64,000 bases of DNA, from NCBI GenBank assembly GCA_009861545.1, contig VXME01000135.1, forward strand, positions 44,356 through 108,355, in the 5' to 3' direction. The notes beneath the pieces were generated by a model. That model had not been told where the DNA came from and made no database searches. It saw nothing but the letters and a program-made list of their open reading frames with translations. Positions within the stretch are counted from its first letter, which is position 1. Each line of letters opens with the position of its first letter. The stretch is from Acidobacteriota bacterium. Lineage in GTDB: Bacteria; Acidobacteriota; Vicinamibacteria; Vicinamibacterales; UBA8438. The translations under genes and the position numbers were made by a program. Shown here piece by piece: positions 36,268-43,345 of the stretch.

Positions 36268-36747
36268 ATGAAGGGGCAATCCGAGATCCTCACCGGACTC
36301 AACAGCGCGCTCACGATAGAGCTCACGGCGATCAACCAGTACTTCTGCCAGTCGAAGATGTGCGCCGACTGGGGCTTCCACGATCTGGCGCAGAAGCACC
36401 GCGAGGAGTCCATCGGCGAGATGAAGCACGCCGAGAAGCTGATCGAGCGCATCCTGTTCCTGGAGGGGACGCCCGAGATCGCACGCTACGACGTCATCCG
36501 GGTCGGGACCGACGTGCAGGAGCAGTTCGAGAACGATCTCAAGCTCGAGATGAAGGGCGTCGCGTTCTACAACGAGCTCGTGGAGCTGAGCGTCAAGCTC
36601 GGCGACAACGGGACACGCGAGCTGGTGGCGCCGATCCTCACCGAATCGGAGGAGCACGTCGACTGGCTGGAGACGCAGCTCTTCCGCATCGACAAGGTGG
36701 GGATCCAGAACTACCTGGCGGAGCAGATGGGCGGACACGACGGCTGA
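36268..36747 (+). CDS. bfr: Bacterioferritin
   Basis: A 159-aa iron-storage subunit that would build a 24-mer shell with heme at dimer interfaces. AAGGAGGAG (36255-36263) fixes the ATG at 36268. Heme ligand Met52 is present in ESIGEMKHAEK, as are ferroxidase residues Glu18, Tyr25, Glu51, His54, Glu94 and His130. The remaining ligand, normally Glu at position 127 three residues before His130, reads Ser here (ILTESEEHVDWLE; a Glu sits at 126 and at 128). Whether 126 or 128 substitutes is unclear. The last 37 bp overlap the end of the convergent bfd gene. A Fur-like box lies upstream. Iron storage linked to Bfd-dependent release is the expected role. Confidence 0.95.
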   Translation: MKGQSEILTGLNSALTIELTAINQYFCQSKMCADWGFHDLAQKHREESIGEMKHAEKLIERILFLEGTPEIARYDVIRVGTDVQEQFENDLKLEMKGVAFYNELVELSVKLGDNGTRELVAPILTESEEHVDWLETQLFRIDKVGIQNYLAEQMGGHDG

Positions 36748-36980
36748 TCGCCGCGATCCGGGTATCGGCCGCCGGCGTCCAGGTACTGTTGCAGCACGTC
36801 GTGGCAGGCGGTGCAGCCGTCACCGGCCCCCAGGGTGCGGCGCAGGTCGCGGAGCGAGCAGTCCGGCTTGTCGGACAGGGTGTCCAGCAACTGCCGCTCC
36901 GTGATTTGCAGGCACGCGCACACGAAGCCGCCCGGTCGGAGCGGAGGCCGCGACGGCGTGTCGACCGGGGTCGGCAGCAC
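36711..36980 (-). CDS. bfd: Bacterioferritin-associated ferredoxin (Bfd-like [2Fe-2S] protein)
   Basis: An 89-aa protein starting at a GTG at 36980. Cys21, Cys23, Cys56 and Cys59 form the CxC-x32-CxxC pattern of Bfd (FVCACLQITERQLLDTL ... GAGDGCTACHDVLQQYL), the [2Fe-2S] site that docks on bacterioferritin and reduces its core to mobilise iron. It runs convergent to bfr and its last 12 codons are antisense to the bfr 3' end. The N-terminal 20 residues (proline-rich) and C-terminal tail (PPICSAR) are longer than in E. coli Bfd (64 aa). A Fur-like box lies 26 bp upstream of its start, shared with the divergent TBDR. Confidence 0.88.
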   Translation of the reverse strand: MLPTPVDTPSRPPLRPGGFVCACLQITERQLLDTLSDKPDCSLRDLRRTLGAGDGCTACHDVLQQYLDAGGRYPDRGDQPSCPPICSAR

Positions 36981-37005
36981 GGGCGGATCCTACCTTTTCT
37001 GCAAC

Positions 37006-37020
37006 TGAGACGCAATCTCA
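37006..37020. promoter_or_regulatory. Fur-like operator between bfd and the TBDR at 37088
   Basis: TGAGACGCAATCTCA is a near-palindrome (TGAGA / TCTCA arms) almost identical to the box upstream of bfr. A TAAAAT -10 candidate for the receptor gene lies 17 bp downstream (37038-37043), so the box would cover the -35 region and a bound repressor would block the divergent promoters. Confidence 0.6.
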
Positions 37021-37073
37021 TACGGCATCCCTGCTGCTAAAATCGACCGATGCGCGGTGCGAACGACAGACTT

Positions 37074-37081
37074 GGGGGGGG
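37074..37081 (+). repeat. G8 homopolymer in the ribosome-binding region of the TBDR
   Basis: Eight consecutive G residues stand 6 bp before the GTG start of the receptor gene, where the Shine-Dalgarno sequence should be. Tract-length changes here would alter spacing or pairing to 16S rRNA. Confidence 0.6.
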
Positions 37082-37087
37082 CGGCGA

Positions 37088-39622
37088 GTGACGCAACGTG
37101 TTGTCGCGATTAGTCTGCTGGTACTGATGGCGGGGTTGGGCGAGGCGGTCGCGCAGCCCGGTGGAGTCAGCGGCGGCGTCCGCGACGAGACCGGCGCCGT
37201 GCTGCCGGGCGCGACGGTCTCCCTGAGCGGCCCGGAGGGCACCCGGGTCACCCAGTCCGACGGCGACGGGGAGTACGCCTTCGCCGGGGTCGCCGCCGGT
37301 GACTACGCCTTGACGGTGGCGCTGAGCGGCTTCTCGGACGCGACGGTGGAAGACGTCGTCGTCACGGACACCGCCGTCGAGCTGCCCCCCGTCACCCTGG
37401 CGCTGGCGAGCTTCGGCGACACGGTGGTCGTCACCGCGTCGCGGACCGAGGTCCGGGTGGTGGATGCGCCGGTCACGACGTCGGTCGTCACGAGCGAGTC
37501 GCTGGCGACGACGGCGAGCTCGAACGTCGGCGACGTCCTCCGCTCGGTGCCCGGCGTCAACGTGATCCAGCTCTCGGCGCGCGACGTCCAGGTCACCAGC
37601 CGGCAGTCCACCGGGACGGTGACCAACTCGCAGCTCGTGCTGATGGACGGCCGCAGCCTCTACCTGGATTTCTTCGGCCTGGTCATGTGGGATCTGCTGC
37701 CCGCCAACCAGGGCGACATCGAGCAGATCGAGGTGGTGCGCGGACCGGCGTCCGCGACCTGGGGCGCCAACGCCATGACCGGGGCCGTCAACATCATCAC
37801 GAAGCCGCCGCGGCAGTCGGTCGGGACGACGGTGACGATGAGCGGCGGGTGGATCGACCGGGACGCGGGCTCGACGGTGGGTCAGGGCGTCGGCTCGATG
37901 TTCGGCACGAACGCGACGGTCACGCGGGCGCCCACCGACCGGCTGGCCTACCGCATCAGCGCCGGCTACTTCCGGTCCGATGCCTTCCCGCGTCCGACGG
38001 GGCGGATTCCGGTCATCGAGGATCCGCGGGTGCCGGGAGCCACGGTGGGCGGTGCGTTGTATCCGGAGGACCGCGACGACACGTTCGGCGGGGCCTTCGC
38101 CAACCGGGGCACGAGCCAGCCGAAGTTCGACGTGCGGGTGGACCAGGACCTGTCGGACGGCCGGATCTCCTACTCGGGCGGCGTTGCCGGGACCGAGGGG
38201 CTGGTGCACACCGGGGTGGGCCCGTTCGACGTCCAGCGCGGGTCGTACATGGGCTACGCCAAGGTGGGGTACGAGCGGGGCGACCTGCGGGCGCAGGTGT
38301 TCACGAACATCCTCAACGGCGGCGCGCCGAATCTCCTGCTGCCGGACCCGAACACGGGGCGGCCGGTCCAGCTCGGGTTCAAGTCCGAGACCGTCGATGC
38401 GGAGATCGGCCACTCGACGTTCGTCGGCCAGCGGAACTACCTGACCTACGGCGGCAACGTGCGCCGTAATACCTTCGACCTCACCATCGGCCCGGACGCG
38501 AACGACCGCCTCGAGCTCGCCGCCTACCTGCAGGACGAGATCTTCTTCGACCGCTTCCGCCTCGTCCTCGGCGGGCGGGTCGACAAGTTCGGCAACCTGG
38601 CCAGGCCGGTGTTCTCGCCCCGCGTATCGTTCATGATGAAGCCGGGCGTCGATCACTCGGTGACGCTTTCCTACAACCGGGCGTTCCGCTCGCCGTCGAT
38701 GATCGAGAACTTCCTGGACATGCAGGTCGTCCAGCCGGTCGATCTGAGCGGGCTCGCGGTGTTCCGGCCGTTCCTGCCGTTGCTGCTGCCGCCGAGCCTG
38801 CCGCCGGCGGCGGCGCCGGGCGCGCTGCGGCAGCTCGAGCAGCAGCTCGACCAGACCACCGCACAGCCGTTTCCGCTGGTGGTCCGCGTGGCCGGCAGCG
38901 ACGTGCCCGTGGGCGACACGGCGCGTGTCGGGCTCACGGAGGAGTCGCTCACCGCCTACGAGCTGAGCTACACGGGCACGTTCGGGCGGCGAACGACGGC
39001 CGGAGCCGCGGCCTACCTGAACCGGCGGGACGACACGATCAACCTCGTCTCGCTGCCGATCGACGCCGACCCCTACACGGCGCGGAACCCGCCGCCGGGG
39101 TGGCTGCTTCCGCCGCAGGCCCTGTCGTTCATGGCGGTGGTCGGGGCCTTTCTGCCGCAGACGGCGTACACCTACGTCAACCTGGGGCCGACGCAGCAGG
39201 TCGGCGCCGAGATGTGGGTGGACCACCGGTTCTCGCGATCGATGTCTGCCTGGTTCAACTACTCGTGGCAGGACGATCCGGAGATCCTGGCGTCCGACAA
39301 CCCGAACCTGCCGACCGAGCTCACCCTGCCCCCGACCCACCGGGTCAACGTCGGCGCGTCCCTGGACGGATCGCGGTTCCTCGGCAACCTGTCGGTGAGC
39401 GCCGCGACCGCCGCGCTCTGGTCGGACGTGCTCACGCCGGAGTATCACGGCTACTCGGACAGCTACACGATGGTGAACGGCAGCTTCGGGGTGAAGTGGA
39501 ACGGCGGCGCGATCACGACGCTCGTCAAGGTGACGAACCTGTTCAACCAGAGCATCCAGCAGCACGTCTTCGGCGACATCCTGCGGCGCACCGTCGTGGG
39601 CGAGGTGCGGTTCAGCCTGTAG
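37088..39622 (+). CDS. TonB-dependent receptor, iron-linked
   Basis: An 844-aa outer-membrane receptor with a GTG start at 37088. It has a signal peptide (VVAISLLVLMAGLGEAVAQ), a carboxypeptidase-regulatory-like domain (GVRDETGAVLPGATVSLSG, GEYAFAGVAAGDYALTVALSGF), a TonB box region (DTVVVTASRTE), a plug (NVGDVLRSVPGVNVIQLS, IEQIEVVRGPASATWGANAMTGAVNIIT) typical of siderophore and vitamin receptors, and a barrel ending LRRTVVGEVRFSL with a terminal Phe-Ser-Leu. Unlike the 4496-10552 receptors it has a short CirA/BtuB-like plug. The upstream Fur-like box and the bfd and bfr neighbours suggest ferric-siderophore or other iron-chelate uptake. The TAG stop is the first base triplet of repeat copy B. 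Confidence 0.92.
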   Translation: MTQRVVAISLLVLMAGLGEAVAQPGGVSGGVRDETGAVLPGATVSLSGPEGTRVTQSDGDGEYAFAGVAAGDYALTVALSGFSDATVEDVVVTDTAVELPPVTLALASFGDTVVVTASRTEVRVVDAPVTTSVVTSESLATTASSNVGDVLRSVPGVNVIQLSARDVQVTSRQSTGTVTNSQLVLMDGRSLYLDFFGLVMWDLLPANQGDIEQIEVVRGPASATWGANAMTGAVNIITKPPRQSVGTTVTMSGGWIDRDAGSTVGQGVGSMFGTNATVTRAPTDRLAYRISAGYFRSDAFPRPTGRIPVIEDPRVPGATVGGALYPEDRDDTFGGAFANRGTSQPKFDVRVDQDLSDGRISYSGGVAGTEGLVHTGVGPFDVQRGSYMGYAKVGYERGDLRAQVFTNILNGGAPNLLLPDPNTGRPVQLGFKSETVDAEIGHSTFVGQRNYLTYGGNVRRNTFDLTIGPDANDRLELAAYLQDEIFFDRFRLVLGGRVDKFGNLARPVFSPRVSFMMKPGVDHSVTLSYNRAFRSPSMIENFLDMQVVQPVDLSGLAVFRPFLPLLLPPSLPPAAAPGALRQLEQQLDQTTAQPFPLVVRVAGSDVPVGDTARVGLTEESLTAYELSYTGTFGRRTTAGAAAYLNRRDDTINLVSLPIDADPYTARNPPPGWLLPPQALSFMAVVGAFLPQTAYTYVNLGPTQQVGAEMWVDHRFSRSMSAWFNYSWQDDPEILASDNPNLPTELTLPPTHRVNVGASLDGSRFLGNLSVSAATAALWSDVLTPEYHGYSDSYTMVNGSFGVKWNGGAITTLVKVTNLFNQSIQQHVFGDILRRTVVGEVRFSL

Positions 39623-39746
39623 CCCGACAATCGTCGCCTCCGGCTCCGATTGCCGCCCAACCGGGCCTGACCAGCAGTCTACGCCGTTTCTATGGCGCAG
39701 GCTGCTGGCCCGACAGTCGTCGCCGAACGCGAACGCAGCGGTCGCG
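39620..39746 (+). repeat. Dispersed intergenic repeat, copy B with a second partial unit
   Basis: Starts exactly at the TAG stop of the receptor gene with TAGCCCGACAATCGTCGCC, continues through GATTGCCGCCCAACCGGGCC and CAGTCTACGCC to about 39706, then a second partial unit (GGCCCGACAGTCGTCGCCG) runs to about 39746. The foldback CAGTCT..GGCGC AGGCTG keeps its pairing relative to copy A through G-T pairs. It separates two convergent receptor genes. Confidence 0.85.
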
Positions 39747-39763
39747 GTGCGGCTCGGCCGCGG

Positions 39764-42064
39764 TCACCAGTCGTAGCCGAGGGAGCCGACGACGCTGAGC
39801 CCGGGGCTGGAGTAGCGATCGATCACCGGGTCGTTCGCCAGCCGGCCCCGTACGTTCCACCACTCGAAGTACTTCGCGTCCGTCAGGTTGAGCAGGCCGA
39901 ACCGCAGCCTGAGCGATTCGGCCAACGAGACGAAGCCCACCAGGTCGACCACGGCGTAGCCGTCGGGCTCGAAGAAGTCGTCGTCGTGACGTCCGGCGGC
40001 GGACTCGACCAGCCGCACGGACAGCTCCTGGCCCCAGCGGCCCGAGGGGCGCGCGTAACGCAGGCCCGCCACGCCTTCGTTGGGGGCGACGGAGCCGAGC
40101 GGCGTCGATTCGGCGAGCGCCGGGGTGGCGGCGTCCTGGAGCACCTCGACGCCCTCGATCCGGGCGTAGCTGCCGCGCAGCGTGAGGCTGTCGCTCAGGT
40201 GGGCCTCGGCGCGCACCTCGAGGCCGCGGATTCTCGCCGCTTCGAGATTCTCGCTCCGGAACTCGAGCAGCCGGGTGCCCGGGTTCTCGCCGAGGGACTT
40301 GAGCTCGATGAAGCCGTCGTACCAGTTCGAGAACACGGTTGCGGCCAGACTCGCCCGATCGAGGTCGGCCCGCACGCCGAGCTCGATATTGTCGCTGCGT
40401 TCGGCGCGCAGCCCGGTGTTGGGCAACGTCGTGTAGCCGCCGCGCAGACTCGTGAAGCCGGTGTTGACGGCGCTGTACGGCGGCGCCCGGAATCCGGCGG
40501 CGTACTGCCCATGCACCGTCAGCGCGTCGTTCAGCCGCACGGCGGCGCCGACCTTGGGCGAGAGCGCGGCGTCGGCGAAATCGGCCGCCTCGGGGTTGTG
40601 GCCGGCGAGGTAGATTGGATCCTGCTGGTCCGCGTCGAGCGTGTAGCGGTCGTACCGCAGCCCCGGCACCAGCGTGACCCGGCCGAGCAGGAATTCGGCC
40701 TGGACGTACGCGCCGGCTTCGCCGACGGCGCTTCGCGGAAAGTACTTCGTGGGGAAGACGAGGTCCGTCGGGACCGGCGTCCCGTCGCCGGCGAAGGTCT
40801 CGGTGCGGTCGCGCAGGATGTCGAAGTCGTCCGCCGTGTAGCTGCCGCCGGCCGTCAGCAGCACGCCGTCGCGCGGGCCGGGCAGCCGGTGCCGGACCTG
40901 CAGGGAGCCGCCGTAACCGGCCTGCTCGTAGTCGAGGGTGCCGTGGCGCTGGGTCGGGGCCAGCGCACCGTCGATGAACGTCAGGCGCTCGCGGTCGATG
41001 ACCTGCGACGTATCGTTCGCGTGGCCGTGCACGCGCCAGGAGAGGTGGTCGAGACGCCGGCCGGCGAGCGTGTGGTCCAGCGACACCCGCAGGCGGTCCT
41101 GCGTGTCGACCGCATCCGAGTCCAGGGTGTCGTAGCGCAGGCTGCCCAGCGCGATGCGCGCCCGGTCCGAGAACCACTCCGTCTCGGCGCGCGTGTCGTA
41201 GACCTCGGCCGCCGCCCGCAGCATGTTGCCGGGGGAAGGCGTCACGACCAGCTTGGCCAGGAGTTGCGAGCCGGCGATGTCCTGCGGGTTCGGCGCCGTG
41301 CGGGTGTCGTCGGTCGTGGTCACGACGCCCTGATTGTCGATTTCGTGGCCGCGCCGGACGCTGGCGAAGAGCGATCCCTGCATTCGATCGGTTCCCGCGG
41401 CGAGCGCGAGCTGGCCGCTCGTCTCGTTGGCGCGGCCGTCCCAGGTGGTCTTGGCGCCGAGGTGAAAGCGGCGCCCGCGCAGGTAGTCCGCCGGGTCCTT
41501 CGTGAAGAGCGACACCACGCCGCCGAGGGCGTCGCTGCCGTAGAGCGCCGAGTTGGCGCTGCGCACGATCTCCACCGACTTCAGGACATCGACGTCGAGT
41601 CCCGCCTGGTGGATGCTGAAGGGGCCGAAGGCGAACTGCTCGGCGGTCTGCACGCCGTCGACCTGCGTCAGGACCCGGTTGCCGCCGATGCCGCGGATGT
41701 TGAAGCCGTTGAGGCCGAGCCGGGTCACGTTGTTCTCGACGTAGACTCCCGGCTCGTACTTGACGAGGTCGGCGAAGTCCTGCACGAGGCGCTCCTGGAT
41801 CGTCTCGTCGTCGATGACCGAGACCATGCCGGGAATGTCCTGCACCGGCGCCGGCCGAAGGGTCGCGGTGACGGTGACCGCGTCGAGAAAGCTGAGGGGG
41901 TCGTCGCCGGGTTGCGGGGTTTCCCGATCCGGCTCGGCCGCCGGCCGGGTGGCTTTCTGCTCGCCGTCGGCGTCGGCCTGTGCCGCGGCGGCGCAGGGAC
42001 AGAGCAGGAGGTGGATCGCTATCGCCAGCACCGAGACAGCGTGGTTGTGGATGGTGGGGCGCAT
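39764..42064 (-). CDS. TonB-dependent heme/hemoglobin-type receptor
   Basis: A 766-aa receptor; I start at the ATG at 42064, which gives a proper signal peptide (VSVLAIAIHLLLCPCAAAAQ). A TonB box (DAVTVTATL) is followed by a plug of the TonB-hemlactrns type (IPGMVSVIDDETIQERLVQDFADLVKYEPGV, NGFNIRGIGGNRVLTQVDGV, VEIVRSANSALYGSDALGGVVS). The barrel has the FRAP region (YAAGFRAPPYSAVNTGFTSL) and an NPNL-like NTGLRAERSDNIELG found in heme, hemoglobin and transferrin receptors, and ends with YSSPGLSVVGSLGYDW. The family therefore takes up heme or host-type iron proteins; for a free-living bacterium free heme is more likely. No heme-degrading enzyme or heme ABC importer is in the window. Upstream lies a third Fur-like box. 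Confidence 0.9.
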   Translation of the reverse strand: MRPTIHNHAVSVLAIAIHLLLCPCAAAAQADADGEQKATRPAAEPDRETPQPGDDPLSFLDAVTVTATLRPAPVQDIPGMVSVIDDETIQERLVQDFADLVKYEPGVYVENNVTRLGLNGFNIRGIGGNRVLTQVDGVQTAEQFAFGPFSIHQAGLDVDVLKSVEIVRSANSALYGSDALGGVVSLFTKDPADYLRGRRFHLGAKTTWDGRANETSGQLALAAGTDRMQGSLFASVRRGHEIDNQGVVTTTDDTRTAPNPQDIAGSQLLAKLVVTPSPGNMLRAAAEVYDTRAETEWFSDRARIALGSLRYDTLDSDAVDTQDRLRVSLDHTLAGRRLDHLSWRVHGHANDTSQVIDRERLTFIDGALAPTQRHGTLDYEQAGYGGSLQVRHRLPGPRDGVLLTAGGSYTADDFDILRDRTETFAGDGTPVPTDLVFPTKYFPRSAVGEAGAYVQAEFLLGRVTLVPGLRYDRYTLDADQQDPIYLAGHNPEAADFADAALSPKVGAAVRLNDALTVHGQYAAGFRAPPYSAVNTGFTSLRGGYTTLPNTGLRAERSDNIELGVRADLDRASLAATVFSNWYDGFIELKSLGENPGTRLLEFRSENLEAARIRGLEVRAEAHLSDSLTLRGSYARIEGVEVLQDAATPALAESTPLGSVAPNEGVAGLRYARPSGRWGQELSVRLVESAAGRHDDDFFEPDGYAVVDLVGFVSLAESLRLRFGLLNLTDAKYFEWWNVRGRLANDPVIDRYSSPGLSVVGSLGYDW

Positions 42065-42283
42065 GCGGCTCGCGATCCATTGTTCCACGGTTCGTCCGAC
42101 GGTGCGCCGGGATGCCTGACCTGGGCGCCCTGCAAGGGAACGAGTTCGACTCGGCGCCCGCGGTTTCCCCGTCGAGGCCGGGGCTGCCCGTTCTAGGTGA
42201 GAATGAGACGCTTGGGACTCCCGCAGAGGCCGAACATCAACCGGGGCGGGCCGGGACCGCGAGCGTTTCACGGAGAGGCTGAA
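42065..42283. other. Divergent promoter region, heme receptor / methyltransferase
   Basis: A 219-bp region between divergent genes. It contains the Fur-like box at 42198-42212 and, at its right end, the GGAGAGG ribosome-binding site of the methyltransferase. In-frame extensions of both genes run into it but lack codon or domain support. No other structure is evident. Confidence 0.5.
42198..42212. promoter_or_regulatory. Fur-like operator, heme receptor / methyltransferase
   Basis: TGAGAATGAGACGCT; read on the minus strand, its second half is CATTCTCACC, identical to the right half of the box upstream of bfr (14 of 17 bases match over the extended site). The left half TGAGAAT is a good Fur 7-mer. 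Confidence 0.5.
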
Positions 42284-43144
42284 GTGACGAATCCCGTCAA
42301 GGTGGATCTCGGCCCCGTGCAGGAGACCCTCCTGATCCCCCTGCTCTCCCGCGCCAGGGAAACCGAGCGGCCGAACGGGCTGCTGCGGGACGAACGGGCG
42401 TGCGAGATCGTGCGCCGGCTCGACTACGACTTCACGAAGTGGGAGGGCACGCGCAGCCTCAAGGGCGCGGTGCTGCGCGCGCGCATGTTCGACGGCTACG
42501 TCGAGGGCTTCCTGGCCGCGCATCCCGAGGGCACCGTCGTCGAGATCGGCTGCGGCCTCGATACCCGATTCGACCGCGTCGACAACGGCCGCGTGCGCTG
42601 GTTCGACCTCGATCTGCCCGACACCATGGCCCTCCGGCGCCGCTTCTTCGAAGACGAGCCGCGCCGCACGATGGTCGACGCGTCGGTCCTCGACGACGCG
42701 TGGATGGACGCGGTGGCGGCGACCGGCGGCCCATGGATGTTCGTGGCCGAGGCGGTGCTGATCTACCTCGACGCGCCCGACGCGCAGCGCGCCATCGTCA
42801 ACATCGCCAGGCGGTTTCCCGGCGCCCGCATCGCCTTCGACTCGATGGCGGCCCGGGCGGTCGACACCCAGTACAAACACGATGCCATGCGCCACCTCAC
42901 GCGGGCGAGCTGGTTCCGCTGGAAGTGCGACGACCCGCGCGAGATCGAGTCGTGGGGCGCGAACCTGCGGCTCGCCGCGTCGAAGACGTTCTTCGACGCC
43001 GACCGCGACCTGGTGGACCGGCTGCCGCTCATGCTGCGCCTGACAATGCGGTACGTCCCGTTCCTGCTGCGGCGACAGGCGTCGTTGTATCGGCTGAACC
43101 TGGCGACCGTCGAACGAAACGCGGACGCGGCTTCCGGCGTCTGA
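42284..43144 (+). CDS. SAM-dependent methyltransferase, LCM/TcmP-like O-methyltransferase family
   Basis: A 286-aa cytosolic enzyme with a GTG start at 42284 and GGAGAGG upstream. The SAM site is VVEIGCGLDTRFDRVD, with WFDLDLPDTMALRRRFF next, the signature of the leucine-carboxyl-methyltransferase fold that includes polyketide O-methyltransferases such as TcmP. An acceptor cannot be named; LCM-fold enzymes methylate carboxylates. FVAEAVLIYLD is the usual motif-IV strand. It is followed by a hairpin, so it is probably monocistronic. A second member of the same family lies at 61015-61869, on the far side of the transporter cluster. Confidence 0.88.
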   Translation: MTNPVKVDLGPVQETLLIPLLSRARETERPNGLLRDERACEIVRRLDYDFTKWEGTRSLKGAVLRARMFDGYVEGFLAAHPEGTVVEIGCGLDTRFDRVDNGRVRWFDLDLPDTMALRRRFFEDEPRRTMVDASVLDDAWMDAVAATGGPWMFVAEAVLIYLDAPDAQRAIVNIARRFPGARIAFDSMAARAVDTQYKHDAMRHLTRASWFRWKCDDPREIESWGANLRLAASKTFFDADRDLVDRLPLMLRLTMRYVPFLLRRQASLYRLNLATVERNADAASGV

Positions 43145-43199
43145 AGCACTGGACGGACGGAGACCTTGGCCTCGAGTGAATAGAAGTACGCGAAGGTAA

Positions 43200-43231
43200 C
43201 GCTCGCTTCGCTCTGGCAGAGCGGGCGAGCG
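43200..43231 (+). terminator. Hairpin downstream of the methyltransferase
   Basis: CGCTCGC TT CGCTCT (43200-43214) pairs with AGAGCG G GCGAGCG (43218-43231) in a 13-bp stem with one internal mismatch and a very short loop, 56 bp past the stop codon. No T-run follows. A weaker foldback (GCCCGAT / ATCGGGC) lies at about 43242-43266. Confidence 0.55.
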
Positions 43232-43345
43232 CGGTCACGCGCCCGATCCCCCTGGATCATCGGGCACACAGAGCACGCGTGACGACATCCTGGCCCCCCA
43301 ATCCCGGGGACGGCGTCGTGACGCGCCCAACGGAGAGACGACGTC

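Noticed and set aside
42197..42283. An N-terminal extension of the methyltransferase starting at 42197
   Set aside because: The extension overlaps the Fur-like box, is Arg/Gly/Pro-rich, and a GTG with GGAGAGG at 42284 gives the normal family start.
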